DNA of 64,000 bases from Permianibacter aggregans (GCF_009756665.1 NZ_CP037953.1:806001-870000), one strand, 5' to 3'; shown: positions 32,086-41,539, counted from the first letter of the stretch. The notes: generated by a model not told the origin, from the sequence alone. A program made the numbers and translations.

Positions 32086-32121
32086 TTGACAGTCGGTAAC
32101 CTCGATAAGGTCTACACTTAA
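32086..32121 (+). promoter_or_regulatory. Predicted sigma-S-type promoter of the prkA operon
   Basis: The -10 region TCTACACTTAA (32111-32121) is an exact match to the extended sigma-S consensus KCTAYRCTTAA. A TTGACA lies upstream at 32086-32091, with 21 nt to the TACACT core, which is long for sigma-70. Transcription would start near 32125. E. coli yeaGH is known to depend on RpoS, which supports the reading. Confidence 0.65.
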
Positions 32122-32134
32122 ATCCAAGGCAGCA

Positions 32135-32163
32135 CATGTTCGCGAAATAATTTCGCCAACATG
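32135..32163 (+). repeat. 29-nt palindrome in the prkA leader
   Basis: Outer arms CATGTT/AACATG and inner arms GCGAAAT/ATTTCGC surround a single central A, with one C:C mismatch between the arm blocks. It begins about 10 nt after the predicted start point and ends 7 nt before the ribosome site GGGAG (32171-32175). It can be an RNA hairpin next to the ribosome site or a protein-binding operator. Confidence 0.75.
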
Positions 32164-32182
32164 CAGTAATGGGAGACATACC

Positions 32183-34105
32183 ATGAGCTTGTTTCAACAC
32201 TACCGCTCACGTTACGAAGAAGCCAAGGAAGAAGAATACAGCTTGCAGGAGTATTTGAACCTCTGCCGCGATGATCGCATGGCCTACGCCAATGCGGCCG
32301 AGCGGATGTTGGCCGCCATCGGCGAACCGGAACACATCGACACCTCGACTGACTCCCGGCTCTCGCGCATTTTCTCCAATCGTGTGATTGCCCGTTACCC
32401 CGCCTTTTCCGAGTTCTATGGAATGGAAGAAACGATTGAGCAAATCGTTTCCTATTTCAAACATTCAGCACAGGGCCTTGAAGAACGTAAACAGATTCTC
32501 TACTTGCTTGGCCCGGTCGGCGGCGGCAAATCGTCTTTGGCTGAGCGTCTGAAAAAGCTGATGGAAAAAATGCCGATCTACGCGATCAAAGGTTCACCGG
32601 TTTTCGAATCCCCGTTGGGACTTTTCGATCCGGCCGAAGATGGCAAGATCCTGCAAAGCGAATACAACATTCCGCAGCGCTACCTGACGACGATTATGTC
32701 ACCGTGGGCGGTCAAGCGTCTGCACGAATATGGTGGCGATATCAGCCAGTTCCGCGTCGTCAAACTGAAACCAAGCGTGCTCGATCAAATCGCCGTCGCG
32801 AAAACCGAGCCGGGCGATGAAAACAACCAGGATATTTCCGCACTTGTCGGTAAAGTGGATATCCGTATGCTGGAACGCTTTGCGCAAAACGATCCGGATG
32901 CGTACAGCTACTCCGGCGCACTGTGCCGTGCCAACCAAGGCCTGATGGAATTCGTCGAAATGTTCAAGGCTCCAATCAAGGTGTTGCATCCACTTTTAAC
33001 TGCCACTCAGGAAGGCAATTACAACGGCACCGAAGGCATGTCGGCCCTGCCCTACAACGGCATCATTCTGGCGCACTCGAATGAATCGGAATGGCAGGCA
33101 TTCAAGAACAACAAAAACAACGAGGCCTTCCTTGACCGGGTATTCATCGTCAAAGTGCCTTATTGCCTGCGCGTCAGCGACGAGATTCATATCTACGAAA
33201 AACTGCTGGTGCACAGCGACCTGGATCGCGCTCCTTGTGCACCCGGCACGCTGGAAATGATGGCGCAGTTCTCGGTGCTATCGCGACTGAAGGAGCCGGA
33301 GAACTCCAGCATCTACTCCAAGATGCGCGTTTATGACGGCGAGTCGTTGAAAGACACCGACCCGAAAGCCAAGTCGTATCAGGAATACCGTGACTACGCC
33401 GGAGTCGATGAAGGCATGACGGGCCTTTCGACACGCTTTGCCTTCAAGATCCTTTCACGGGTATTCAACTACGACTCGACCGAAGTTGCCGCCAATCCGG
33501 TGCATTTGCTGTATGTACTCGAAACCCAGTTGGAGCGAGAGCAATACCCGCAGGAAGTGCACGAAAAATACCTGGAGCATATCAAGGGCTTCCTGGTGCC
33601 GAAGTACGTCGAGTTTATCGGCAAAGAAATCCAAACCGCCTATCTGGAGTCGTATTCCGAATACGGACAAAACCTGTTCGACCGCTATGTGACCTATGCC
33701 GATTTCTGGATTCAGGATCAGGAATACCGTGACCCGGAAACCGGCGAGAACTTCGATCGCGCGGCGTTGAATGAGGAGCTGGAAAAAATCGAGAAGCCGG
33801 CCGGCATCAGCAACCCGAAAGATTTCCGTAATGAAACGGTCAATTTCGTGCTGCGCGCCCGCGCCAACAACGGCGGTCGCAACCCGGTCTGGACTAGTTA
33901 CGAAAAACTGCGCACGGTAATCGAGAAAAAAATGTTCTCGAACACCGAAGATCTGCTGCCAGTTATTTCCTTCAACGCCAAAGCCTCGAAAGAAGACCAG
34001 AAAAAGCATCAGGACTTCGTCGCGCGCATGGTCAAGAAAGGCTATACCGAGAAGCAGGTACGTCTGCTCTGCGAATGGTATTTGCGTGTACGCAAATCAA
34101 GCTGA
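32183..34105 (+). CDS. prkA: Serine protein kinase PrkA (YeaG)
   Basis: PrkA/YeaG is an AAA+-type serine kinase made under starvation and stress; proteins of this family also show Lon-like features. The 640-residue product matches E. coli YeaG in length. It has an N-terminal PrkA AAA domain with Walker A GPVGGGKS (110-117), a long middle region with LMEFVEMFKAPIKVLHPLL near 255-272, and the C-terminal kinase-like domain. GGGAG at 32171-32175 supports the ATG at 32183. It is the first gene of prkA-yeaH-spoVR. The sigma-S-like promoter and palindrome just upstream suggest stationary-phase control. Confidence 0.96.
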   Translation: MSLFQHYRSRYEEAKEEEYSLQEYLNLCRDDRMAYANAAERMLAAIGEPEHIDTSTDSRLSRIFSNRVIARYPAFSEFYGMEETIEQIVSYFKHSAQGLEERKQILYLLGPVGGGKSSLAERLKKLMEKMPIYAIKGSPVFESPLGLFDPAEDGKILQSEYNIPQRYLTTIMSPWAVKRLHEYGGDISQFRVVKLKPSVLDQIAVAKTEPGDENNQDISALVGKVDIRMLERFAQNDPDAYSYSGALCRANQGLMEFVEMFKAPIKVLHPLLTATQEGNYNGTEGMSALPYNGIILAHSNESEWQAFKNNKNNEAFLDRVFIVKVPYCLRVSDEIHIYEKLLVHSDLDRAPCAPGTLEMMAQFSVLSRLKEPENSSIYSKMRVYDGESLKDTDPKAKSYQEYRDYAGVDEGMTGLSTRFAFKILSRVFNYDSTEVAANPVHLLYVLETQLEREQYPQEVHEKYLEHIKGFLVPKYVEFIGKEIQTAYLESYSEYGQNLFDRYVTYADFWIQDQEYRDPETGENFDRAALNEELEKIEKPAGISNPKDFRNETVNFVLRARANNGGRNPVWTSYEKLRTVIEKKMFSNTEDLLPVISFNAKASKEDQKKHQDFVARMVKKGYTEKQVRLLCEWYLRVRKSS

Positions 34106-34127
34106 GCCAGCCTGGAGACGTTGCTGA

Positions 34128-35387
34128 ATGTCCAGATTGATCGATCGCCGGCAATGGAGCAAAGGCAAAAGCACCGTAAATCGGCAACGGTTTCTGCGGC
34201 GTTACAAGTCGCAGATCAAAAAAGCGATTTCCGAGCAAATCAATAAACGCAGCGTGACCGATCTCGACAGTGGCGAGAATATCTCGATTCCCTCGCGCGA
34301 TATTCGGGAACCGACCTTTCGTAACGGCGATGGCGGCGTTCGCGAACGGGTTTACCCGGGCAACAAGGAATTTATTACCGGCGATCGGATCAAGCGACCG
34401 TTGAGCGGTGAAGGCAAAGGCCAAGGCAGGCGCGCCAGTGATTCCGGTGAAGGTCAGGACGAGTTCAAATTCGAAATCTCCAAAGACGAGTATCTCGATC
34501 TGTTGTTCGAGGATCTTGAGTTACCTAGGTTGACTACAACGCAGAGCAAGAAGACCGAGCGTTTCAAAACCGTCCGCGCTGGCTACAAAACCGAGGGTGT
34601 ACCGGCCAATCTTTCTGTTATCCGTTCGCTGCGCGGAGCTCTGGCACGCCGCATTGCGTTAAGCGGCGAATCGCGCCGCAATCTGCGCGAGTTGACCGAG
34701 GCGCTAGAGCAGGACGAGGAAAACTTAAGCGAACAGGAACGCGAGGAAATGCGGCTGCAGATCGAGGAGCTCCGTCAACGCATCGCGAAAGTGCCTTTTA
34801 TCGACACCTTTGATTTGCGTTTTCACTCGTTTGTCAAACAGCCAATGCCAGCAACCCAGGCAGTAATGTTCTGCTTGATGGATGTGTCTGGCTCGATGGA
34901 TCAGGCGACGAAAGACATGGCGAAGCGATTTTTTCTGCTGCTGTATCTGTTCCTGAGCAAAACCTACAAACACGTGAATGTCGTGTTCATTCGTCACCAT
35001 ACCCAGGCGAAAGAGGTCGACGAACAGGAGTTTTTCTATTCTCAGGAAACCGGCGGAACCGTCGTCTCCAGCGCCCTGAAACTGATGGATGAAATCATTC
35101 GCGCCCGTTATTCGCCAGCGTTGTGGAATATCTATGCGGCGCAGGCATCAGATGGCGATAACTGGGGCGACGACTCGCCGATCTGTCAGGACTTGTTGGC
35201 GCAGCGCATTCTGCCGGTCGTCAAATACTATTCCTATATCGAGATCACCAAGCGCAATCATCAAAGTCTCTGGGAGCATTACGCCGAGCTGGCCGGTGAA
35301 TTCAAAAACTTCGCGATGCAGCAGATTGAAGAGCCGGAAGACATTTATCCGGTGTTCCGCGAATTGTTCAAGAAGCAACACGCATGA
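34128..35387 (+). CDS. yeaH: YeaH/YhbH family protein (VWA-like)
   Basis: The 419-residue DUF444 protein accompanies PrkA in many bacteria. A highly charged N-terminal region (about 1-130, with [26 protein letters not shown] disorder) is followed by a von Willebrand A-like domain with MIDAS motif D252-V-S-G-S (MDVSGSMDQ). It may be a scaffold or metal-dependent binding partner of the kinase; its exact role is unknown. It starts 22 nt after the prkA stop, and its stop overlaps the start of spoVR by 4 nt (ATGA), so the three genes form one operon. Confidence 0.95.
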   Translation: MSRLIDRRQWSKGKSTVNRQRFLRRYKSQIKKAISEQINKRSVTDLDSGENISIPSRDIREPTFRNGDGGVRERVYPGNKEFITGDRIKRPLSGEGKGQGRRASDSGEGQDEFKFEISKDEYLDLLFEDLELPRLTTTQSKKTERFKTVRAGYKTEGVPANLSVIRSLRGALARRIALSGESRRNLRELTEALEQDEENLSEQEREEMRLQIEELRQRIAKVPFIDTFDLRFHSFVKQPMPATQAVMFCLMDVSGSMDQATKDMAKRFFLLLYLFLSKTYKHVNVVFIRHHTQAKEVDEQEFFYSQETGGTVVSSALKLMDEIIRARYSPALWNIYAAQASDGDNWGDDSPICQDLLAQRILPVVKYYSYIEITKRNHQSLWEHYAELAGEFKNFAMQQIEEPEDIYPVFRELFKKQHA

Positions 35388-36901
35388 GAAAACAACCGCT
35401 GACTACGCAGTCGGAATGGACCTTCGAGCTGATCGAGGCCTATCACACGGAGATTGCGCGTATCGCCAAAGAGTTTGGGCTCGACACCTATCCGAACCAA
35501 ATCGAGGTCATCACCTCGGAACAAATGCTGGACGCTTACGCCAGTGTCGGCATGCCCATTGGTTATCACCACTGGTCCTTCGGCAAGCACTTCATTTCCA
35601 ATGAGCAACGCTACAAGCGTGGTCATATGGGGCTCGCTTACGAAATCGTCATCAACTCGAATCCTTGCATCGCCTACCTGATGGAAGAGAATACGATGAT
35701 GATGCAGTGTCTGGTCATGGCCCATGCCTGCTACGGCCATAACTCGTTCTTCAAGGGTAATTATCTGTTCCAGACCTGGACCGACGCCGAAGCGATCATT
35801 GATTACCTGCTGTTCGCTCGCCATTTCATTACCGAGTGCGAGCAGAAATACGGCATTACCGCGGTCGAGAATCTGCTCGATAGTTGTCATGCGCTGATGA
35901 ATCACGGCGTTGATCGCTACAAACGCCCGCATCCGATCAGTTTGCGTGAAGAAAAACGTCGCCAAGCCGAACGCGAAGCGTTTTTCCAGTCCCAGATCAA
36001 TGAAATCTGGCGGACGCTGCCGACTCCAAAAGAAAAGTCCACAGCCGCCGAACAGGTACGTTTTCCAAAAGAACCACAGGAAAACATCCTGTACTTCATT
36101 GAGAAAAATGCACCGCTGTTGGAGGGCTGGCAGCGGGAGATCATTCGTATCGTGCGCAAGATTGGCCAGTATTTCTACCCGCAGCGCCAGACACAGGTAA
36201 TGAACGAAGGCTGGGCCTCGTTCTGGCATTACACGATCATGAACAAGATGTATGACGAAGGGCTGATCAACGAAGGCTTTATGCTGGAGTTTCTGCATTC
36301 GCATACCAATGTTGTCTATCAACCGCATTTCGACAGTCCGCACTTTTCCGGCATCAACCCTTATGCGCTGGGTTTCGCGATGTATATGGACATCAAACGC
36401 ATTTGTCAGGAGCCGGATGATGAAGATCGGGAATGGTTTCCGGAAATCGCCGGTAAAGACTGGATTGCGACGCTGGATCACGCGATGCGCAATTACAAGG
36501 ATGAGAGTTTTATCGCCCAGTTCCTGTCACCGAAAATCATTCGCCAATTGCGGCTATTCGCGGTGCTGGATGATGAGAAGCGCTCGGAGCTGGAAATTGA
36601 GGCGATTCACAACACCCAGGGTTACCAGAAAATCCGAGAGTTGCTGTCGAATCAATACAACCTCAGTATGAACGAACCCAATATCCAGGTGTGGGAAGTC
36701 GACAAACGCGGTGATCGCTCGCTGACCTTACGCCATACCCCACATAATAATGTGCCGCTGGCCGATACCTATGATGAGGTCATGAAGCATCTGCATCGAC
36801 TTTGGGGCTTTGATGTCAAACTCGATACGATCAATGAAAACGGCGAGGTCGAACGGCTCTGTACGATCAATATGGCTAATGCCCATCGGCAACGCGCCTG
36901 A
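35384..36901 (+). CDS. ycgB: SpoVR family protein (YcgB)
   Basis: The 505-residue protein belongs to the SpoVR family, named after a Bacillus spore-cortex gene but widespread in non-sporulating bacteria, where its role is unclear. It shows the family segments [14 protein letters not shown] near 55, [13 protein letters not shown] near 110, [20 protein letters not shown] near 275 and [14 protein letters not shown] near 325. In E. coli ycgB lies beside fadR and is separate from yeaGH. Here the three are joined, with a 4-nt overlap with yeaH, and fadR follows on the other strand. Confidence 0.95.
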   Translation: MRKQPLTTQSEWTFELIEAYHTEIARIAKEFGLDTYPNQIEVITSEQMLDAYASVGMPIGYHHWSFGKHFISNEQRYKRGHMGLAYEIVINSNPCIAYLMEENTMMMQCLVMAHACYGHNSFFKGNYLFQTWTDAEAIIDYLLFARHFITECEQKYGITAVENLLDSCHALMNHGVDRYKRPHPISLREEKRRQAEREAFFQSQINEIWRTLPTPKEKSTAAEQVRFPKEPQENILYFIEKNAPLLEGWQREIIRIVRKIGQYFYPQRQTQVMNEGWASFWHYTIMNKMYDEGLINEGFMLEFLHSHTNVVYQPHFDSPHFSGINPYALGFAMYMDIKRICQEPDDEDREWFPEIAGKDWIATLDHAMRNYKDESFIAQFLSPKIIRQLRLFAVLDDEKRSELEIEAIHNTQGYQKIRELLSNQYNLSMNEPNIQVWEVDKRGDRSLTLRHTPHNNVPLADTYDEVMKHLHRLWGFDVKLDTINENGEVERLCTINMANAHRQRA

Positions 36902-36917
36902 GCGGCGCGTTTTTTTG
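36891..36917 (+). terminator. Terminator overlapping the ycgB stop codon
   Basis: Stem AACGCGCC/GGCGCGTT (36891-36898 with 36904-36911), loop TGAGC and a run of Ts. The TGA stop (36899-36901) lies in the loop, so ribosomes finishing translation will occupy the stem. Confidence 0.88.
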
Positions 36918-36923
36918 GGGGGA

Positions 36924-37646
36924 TTAGAGCGGCAGATCGTGCAGCGACGTCAAACGGGCGCGCGCTTCCTGCCACAAACGGCCACTGTCACGACCGTATT
37001 GCCAAATGACCGAATTCAGATCGTTCAAGTCATCTTTCTCGATCATTTCTTTCAGCTTCTGGTAATAGGCTTTCGACAGTTTGCGCGCTTCGCGCTGCTG
37101 GAAGTAGTACCGACCGACACGCAAATAAATATTGCGGAAGCCATTCAGCATCAACGTGAACACCGGATTCTTCGCCAAGCGGGTCAGCTGATGATTGACG
37201 CGCCAATCAAATTCGATGGCCGCTTCGGCGGTGTCGTCCAGATCATCCACCGGTTGTAACAACGCCAACACTTCATCGCGGCTGCGCTTAATTGCCAAAC
37301 GGGTATAAATGCTGCTCATGCCGGTGCGGGCGTCCAGCAATTGATCGACCAGCTCCAGCGAGTTTTCATCGTCGAGTCGGGTCAGGGTTTCCAGGATATT
37401 GAGCCCAGCGCTATGCCAGATATCGTTAACCTGAGTCGGCTTGCCATGCTGAATGGTTAGCCAACCATCGCGAGCCAAGCGCTGCAATACTTCGCGCAGC
37501 GTGGTGCGGGTAACGCCAATCAGTTCTGACAGTTCGCGTTCAGCCGGCAGGATCGTGCCGGGTGCAAACTTGCCCTGCCAAATGGATTCGACAATGTATT
37601 GTTCCGCAAAGGCAGCAGGACTCTGTGCACGCACCGGTCTATTCAT
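36924..37646 (-). CDS. fadR: Fatty-acid metabolism regulator FadR
   Basis: FadR is a GntR-family dimer that binds DNA without ligand, represses beta-oxidation genes and activates fab genes; long-chain acyl-CoA releases it. The 240-residue product has the winged helix at about 10-80 (GTILPAERELSELIGVTRTTLREVLQRLA) and an acyl-CoA-binding C-terminal half. The frame runs back to 37778, but ATG 37646 gives the start closest to E. coli FadR (MVIKAQSPAGFAEEYI, here MNRPVRAQSPAAFAEQYI). Gene order ycgB-fadR-nhaB matches E. coli except that a marR-type gene is inserted between fadR and nhaB. Confidence 0.94.
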   Translation of the reverse strand: MNRPVRAQSPAAFAEQYIVESIWQGKFAPGTILPAERELSELIGVTRTTLREVLQRLARDGWLTIQHGKPTQVNDIWHSAGLNILETLTRLDDENSLELVDQLLDARTGMSSIYTRLAIKRSRDEVLALLQPVDDLDDTAEAAIEFDWRVNHQLTRLAKNPVFTLMLNGFRNIYLRVGRYYFQQREARKLSKAYYQKLKEMIEKDDLNDLNSVIWQYGRDSGRLWQEARARLTSLHDLPL

Positions 37647-37808
37647 AATCTTGTAGGTCTCTTTTAACGCTGAGCTTGATGTAGTCATATCTGGTTGGAC
37701 CGGCACATTGTTAACTAAGGCGAGCGATTGCGCAACGACCGCTCTTTGACCGTTGGCAATCGGTATAACATGCGGCAACGCAGCAAAATTGCTGAATCGA
37801 AACGTCGA

Positions 37809-38291
37809 TCACATCGTTGCCAATGGCGAGTGGCCCAAATCGGCCGTGCTGAGCGGCATTTTTTCCAGCAGCAGCGACATCGCGGCATCGACTTGTGCCA
37901 GTTGCTCCGGTGTCAATTGGCTGATCATTGCTGGCAACAGCCCTTCTCGTGGCGCAGGCGCGGCAGCCAAGCGCTTGCCGCCTTCTTCAGTCAGACGCAG
38001 CACACTGACTCGTCGATCACGGGGATTCTTCTCTTTGGTAATCAGGCTCTTGCGCAGCAACGAGGCAAGCAGGTTGCTGACCGTTGATTGGTGCACATAC
38101 ATCGCTTCAGCAATCTCGTTGACGCTGATGTCCTCGTGCTTATCAATCAAATGCAGCACCCAGACTTCGGTGCCGGGCAAGCCGGTTTTCTGCTCAAGCT
38201 GACGAAAATGCTTGCGCATCGCGCCGAAAATAATCCGAAACTGGGACAACACCTGGTGTTGCTGGTGCGCTGAATCCACGCCGCTCTCCAC
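37809..38291 (-). CDS. MarR family transcriptional regulator
   Basis: The 160-residue protein has the MarR winged helix (about 30-120) with VNEIAEAMYVHQSTVSNLLASLLRKSLI and the wing RDRRVSVLRLTEEG. MarR proteins are ligand-sensing dimers that usually repress their own and a neighbouring promoter. A GTG start at 38291 is the longest; a GTG at 38279 with GGAG upstream is an alternative. It is divergent from nhaB and co-directional with fadR. A perfect palindrome at 38355-38368, inside a strong promoter, is the obvious candidate operator. The ligand is unknown. Confidence 0.88.
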   Translation of the reverse strand: MESGVDSAHQQHQVLSQFRIIFGAMRKHFRQLEQKTGLPGTEVWVLHLIDKHEDISVNEIAEAMYVHQSTVSNLLASLLRKSLITKEKNPRDRRVSVLRLTEEGGKRLAAAPAPREGLLPAMISQLTPEQLAQVDAAMSLLLEKMPLSTADLGHSPLATM

Positions 38292-38341
38292 TTACCTTGA
38301 TTGAACCGTCTGTTACCTGTGCGCCAGTTGGCAGATTTTGC

Positions 38342-38372
38342 TTGACGCTGTACGTATTTGGCCAAATATAAT
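38342..38372 (+). promoter_or_regulatory. Strong sigma-70 promoter of the nhaB-side non-coding transcript
   Basis: TTGACG (38342-38347) and TATAAT (38367-38372) are separated by 19 nt. The start would be near 38379, giving a transcript of about 125 nt that ends at the terminator 38475-38505. Confidence 0.6.
38355..38368. promoter_or_regulatory. Perfect 14-bp palindrome, likely MarR operator
   Basis: TATTTGGCCAAATA reads the same on both strands. It fills most of the -35/-10 spacer of the promoter above and touches the -10, so a bound dimer would block RNA polymerase. It lies 63 nt upstream of the MarR start on the other strand. Confidence 0.65.
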
Positions 38373-38378
38373 GCGCGC

Positions 38379-38505
38379 CGATTTGGCAGCGTCCGCTACC
38401 TTGGCTGGCGCAGCAAACCGAAGTCAAGAAAAACGATACAGCCTGTCCTCGCAAGAGGCGGCTCCTGCCTCCTGAAGACCCCTTTACCGGGGTCTTGTTT
38501 TTTTT
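38379..38505 (+). ncRNA. Candidate small RNA between marR and nhaB
   Basis: The piece is bounded by a consensus-like promoter and a textbook terminator: stem AAGACCCC/GGGGTCTT (38475-38482 with 38489-38496), then eight Ts from 38498. Just before it lies a hairpin GAGGC/GCCTC whose loop (GGCTCCT) and following CTCCTG are rich in anti-Shine-Dalgarno-type C/U. A separate extended -10 promoter for nhaB follows the terminator, so an independent RNA is likelier than a leader, though attenuation of nhaB cannot be excluded. A frame of 34 codons (38371-38475) exists, but its ATG lies in the -10 box and has no ribosome site. Confidence 0.5.
38475..38505 (+). terminator. Strong terminator before nhaB
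   Basis: Eight-bp GC-rich stem with a six-base loop and an eight-T tail, directed to the right. It ends 177 nt upstream of the nhaB start, so it would stop any transcript from the 38342 promoter. Confidence 0.9.
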
Positions 38506-38682
38506 ACCATCCGCTTTTGCTACTGACCGCGGACTCCGCTGTGCTAGTATGCGGCCGCTTTTTGGCCGCCCCTCTGGCCGTTGTCAACGGGGCTGGTGCA
38601 CGCCTACGAGCGCAATGTTCATCGAAGTACATGCTGTCGATGATACATACACAATCAACTATACGTTTGTCTTGGAGAACGC
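38506..38682 (+). promoter_or_regulatory. nhaB promoter and leader region
   Basis: An extended -10 TGCTAGTAT (38542-38550) has CTGACC at 38523-38528 as a weak -35 with 16-nt spacing. The predicted leader of about 125 nt contains a GCGGCC/GGCCGC hairpin near 38550-38570 and ends with TTGGAGAAC before the ATG. The remainder shows no recognised element. Confidence 0.45.
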
Positions 38683-40284
38683 ATGTCCACGCATAACCTC
38701 GGCATGGGCCAGGCCTTTGTCCGGAATTTTCTCGGCGAAGCGCCAAATTGGTACAAATTGGCTATCGGCGGCTTTCTGGTATTGAACCCGATTTTCCTGG
38801 CGGTTTTCGGCCCGAAAGCCACCGGTTGGCTGTTCATCGCTGAATTTATTTTCACCTTGGCGATGGCGCTGAAATGCTACCCACTGCTGCCCGGCGGCCT
38901 GCTGGCGTTTGAAGCGATTGTGCTGAAACTGACCACCCCGGATACCGTCATTCACAAGGTCCAGGACAACCTGGAAGTCATTCTGCTGTTGATCTTCATG
39001 GTCGCCGGCATTTACTTCATGAAGAACCTGCTGCTGTTCCTGTTTTCTCGCATCCTGACTGGCGTGCGTTCGAAAACCCTGCTAAGCCTGCTGTTCTGTT
39101 TTGTTTCGGCCTTCCTATCGGCATTCCTGGATGCCCTGACCGTTACCGCCGTGGTCATTTCTGTTGCCGTCGGCTTTTATGGTGTGTTCCATAAAGTGGC
39201 CTCAGGCAAACACTTTAGTAGCGACCACGATCATGGCGCCGATCACGAAGTAATTGAATTGCACCGCGAAGATCTGGACAAGTTCCGTTCGTTCCTGCGT
39301 TCGATTCTGATGCACGCCGCTGTCGGTACCGCCTTGGGCGGCGTCATGACCATGGTTGGCGAACCACAGAACCTGTTGATCGCGCAAAAAGCCCATTGGC
39401 AGTTCGGGGAGTTTTTCCTACGCATGTTGCCGGTCACGGCACCGGTACTGGTTGCCGGTCTGCTCACCTGCGTGCTACTGGAAAAACTGAAATGGTTCGG
39501 TTACGGCGAATACCTGCCGGATAATGTCCGTGCCGTTATGGAACAGTACGCTGAAGAAGAAGACAAGAAGCGCACGACCCGCGAGAAAGCCGCGCTGATT
39601 GCCCAGGCCATCACTGCTGTATGGCTGATCATCGCGCTGGCCTTCCACTTGGCAGCCGTCGGTTTGATTGGTCTTTCGGTCATCGTGTTTGCCACCTCGC
39701 TGAGCGGCGTCAGTGATGAACACCATATCGGCCCGGCGTTCAAAGAAGCGCTGCCATTCACCGCGTTGCTAACCGTGTTCTTCGCGATTGTTGCGGTCAT
39801 TTATGACCAGAAATTGTTCGCGCCGGTGATTCATTACGTACTGAGTCTGGACCCGAGCCAGCAAGCGTCGGCATTTTATCTGGCCAACGGTTTACTGTCG
39901 GCGATCAGTGACAACGTGTTCGTCGCCACCGTTTATATCGACGAAGTGAAACAAGCCTGGATCAACGGCGCGATCAATCGCGATACGTTCGACTTCCTGG
40001 CCGTGGCGATCAACACCGGCACCAATCTGCCAAGTGTCGCGACACCGAACGGTCAGGCCGCGTTTCTGTTCCTGCTGACGTCGTCGATTGCACCGCTGGT
40101 TCGTTTGTCCTATGGCCGCATGGTGATCATGGCGCTGCCGTATACCATCGTATTGACCATCGTTGGTTTGGTCGGCGTCATGTTCTTCCTGGACCCGGCA
40201 ACGACCTATATGTACGACAACCACATCATCGAGCATCACCAGGCTACCGAAGCGCTGGAAAATGCCGTCAGCCCAGGTCACTGA
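38683..40284 (+). CDS. nhaB: Na+/H+ antiporter NhaB
   Basis: NhaB exchanges cytoplasmic Na+ for periplasmic H+ and supports growth in salt. The 533-residue product has the hydrophobic pattern of the family (about 12 helices). It shows the NhaB start ([17 protein letters not shown]), the [20 protein letters not shown] segment near 140, [24 protein letters not shown] near 212 and the late [25 protein letters not shown] at the normal distance supports ATG 38683. It is next to fadR as in E. coli, with marR and the candidate small RNA between. Confidence 0.97.
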   Translation: MSTHNLGMGQAFVRNFLGEAPNWYKLAIGGFLVLNPIFLAVFGPKATGWLFIAEFIFTLAMALKCYPLLPGGLLAFEAIVLKLTTPDTVIHKVQDNLEVILLLIFMVAGIYFMKNLLLFLFSRILTGVRSKTLLSLLFCFVSAFLSAFLDALTVTAVVISVAVGFYGVFHKVASGKHFSSDHDHGADHEVIELHREDLDKFRSFLRSILMHAAVGTALGGVMTMVGEPQNLLIAQKAHWQFGEFFLRMLPVTAPVLVAGLLTCVLLEKLKWFGYGEYLPDNVRAVMEQYAEEEDKKRTTREKAALIAQAITAVWLIIALAFHLAAVGLIGLSVIVFATSLSGVSDEHHIGPAFKEALPFTALLTVFFAIVAVIYDQKLFAPVIHYVLSLDPSQQASAFYLANGLLSAISDNVFVATVYIDEVKQAWINGAINRDTFDFLAVAINTGTNLPSVATPNGQAAFLFLLTSSIAPLVRLSYGRMVIMALPYTIVLTIVGLVGVMFFLDPATTYMYDNHIIEHHQATEALENAVSPGH

Positions 40285-40295
40285 GTGCTGAACAT

Positions 40296-40326
40296 AAAAA
40301 AACCGGCTTCGGCCGGTTTTTTTTAT
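40296..40326. terminator. Bidirectional terminator between nhaB and dnaQ
   Basis: ACCGGC/GCCGGT stem closed by a TTCG tetraloop (40308-40311), with A and T runs on the two sides. The genes converge here. Confidence 0.92.
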
Positions 40327-40336
40327 TTGTCGAATT

Positions 40337-41062
40337 TCATTGCACCGTCGGCGTTTGCGCGTTCTGCCGCCACAGGGTTTTGTCACCAGAAGCCTTGTCG
40401 AGCATTTGCAGATATTGTTCGTGAGCCTGCAGTTCCGCCTCGCTGGCGCGCAACACCGGCAAAGGTGCCCGGTTCGCCGACAGCCGCTTCAATCCGGCAC
40501 CGACACCGGCGTTCTGCGATTCCTGCCCGGCCAGGCTCAAGGACACCTGGCCACCAGTCATCCGCAAATAGACTTCGGCCAGAATCTCCGCATCCAGCAA
40601 TGCGCCGTGCAAATCGCGGTGCGAATTGTCGACTTCGTAGAACCGACACAGGGCATCAAGGCTGTTCTTCTGGCCTGGGCGCATTTTGCGCGCCAGCATT
40701 AGGGTGTCGAGCACGGAGCAATGCGTGCTGACGTTGCCGAAGTTCGGCCCCAAGCGTTGCAATTCGGCGTTCAAAAAGCCGACGTCGAATGGCGCGTTAT
40801 GAATGACCAGTTCCGCGCCTTTGACGAACTCCAGAAAACTGTCGACCACTTCGGCGAACACCGGTTTATCAGACAGAAATTCCGTGCTGAGGCCGTGCAC
40901 CTGCAAGGCGCCTTCGTCGATTTCCCGTTCCGGGTTGATGTACTGGTGATAGCGACTGCCAGTAAGGCGGCGATTGACGATTTCCACGCAACCGATTTCG
41001 ATCACCCGGTGCGTGTCCGGTTCCAAACCGGTGGTTTCGGTATCCAGAACAATCTGTCTCAT
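40337..41062 (-). CDS. dnaQ: DNA polymerase III epsilon subunit (3'-5' proofreading)
   Basis: Epsilon proofreads during replication as part of the pol III core. The 241-residue product starts [14 protein letters not shown] with the Exo I acids D7 and E9. [16 protein letters not shown] (Exo II, near 96-110) and [15 protein letters not shown] (Exo III, near 162-176) follow. The C-terminal tail, which binds the alpha subunit, follows a linker with little conservation. Its ATG overlaps the rnhA stop by 4 nt, so the two are co-translated. Gene order rnhA-dnaQ is as in E. coli, except that there they are divergent. Confidence 0.97.
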   Translation of the reverse strand: MRQIVLDTETTGLEPDTHRVIEIGCVEIVNRRLTGSRYHQYINPEREIDEGALQVHGLSTEFLSDKPVFAEVVDSFLEFVKGAELVIHNAPFDVGFLNAELQRLGPNFGNVSTHCSVLDTLMLARKMRPGQKNSLDALCRFYEVDNSHRDLHGALLDAEILAEVYLRMTGGQVSLSLAGQESQNAGVGAGLKRLSANRAPLPVLRASEAELQAHEQYLQMLDKASGDKTLWRQNAQTPTVQ

Positions 41063-41511
41063 GTCAGCTCACGTTGTTGCAAAATTTGTTCGACGCCGCG
41101 ATTGGCCAGCGCATCAGCACGCTCGTTTCCGGGGTGACCCTGATGGCCTTTGACCCAGTGCCATTCAATCTGGTGCCGCGCCATTTCTTCGGACAGTGCC
41201 AGCCATAAATCCTGGTTCTTGACAGGCTTTTTATCGGCGGTGCGCCAGCCGTTGCGCTGCCAATTCGCCATCCATTCCAGCACGCCTTTGCGCAGGTATT
41301 CAGAATCGGTGGTCAGGCTGACTTCGCAGGGACGTTTCAGCGCTTTCAAGCCTTCGATCGCGGCCTGCAGCTCCATCCGGTTGTTGGTGGTTTCCCATTC
41401 GCCACCGAACAATTCTTTTTCGTGCTGGCCGTAGCGCAGCCAAACGCCCCAGCCACCGGGGCCGGGGTTGCCTTTGCAGGCGCCATCGGTAAATAACTCG
41501 ACCTTACTCAT
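41059..41511 (-). CDS. rnhA: Ribonuclease HI
   Basis: RNase HI cuts RNA in RNA-DNA hybrids. The 150-residue protein has [17 protein letters not shown] with D9, the [11 protein letters not shown] glutamate near 46-48, [11 protein letters not shown] near 68-72 and the late [16 protein letters not shown] that holds the last acidic residue. Length matches E. coli (155). It is the middle gene of a minus-strand run (yafS-like, rnhA, dnaQ) and overlaps dnaQ by 4 nt. Confidence 0.97.
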   Translation of the reverse strand: MSKVELFTDGACKGNPGPGGWGVWLRYGQHEKELFGGEWETTNNRMELQAAIEGLKALKRPCEVSLTTDSEYLRKGVLEWMANWQRNGWRTADKKPVKNQDLWLALSEEMARHQIEWHWVKGHQGHPGNERADALANRGVEQILQQRELT

Positions 41512-41539
41512 TGCGGCTTGATCATTTTTGTATTGCTCA

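Larger units (their letters stand above)
31854..32182. other. Divergent control region of the lipase gene and the prkA operon
   Basis: Here the minus-strand lipase gene and the plus-strand prkA operon diverge. A sigma-S-like promoter and a long palindrome occupy the right part (32086-32163, listed separately). In the left part (31854-32085) I see no gene or recognisable repeat; it should contain the lipase promoter, but no convincing consensus stood out. Confidence 0.6.

Noticed and set aside
38371..38475. 34-codon frame between marR and nhaB
   Set aside because: Its ATG lies inside the predicted -10 box, no ribosome site precedes it and the peptide has no recognisable pattern. A non-coding RNA explains the piece better.
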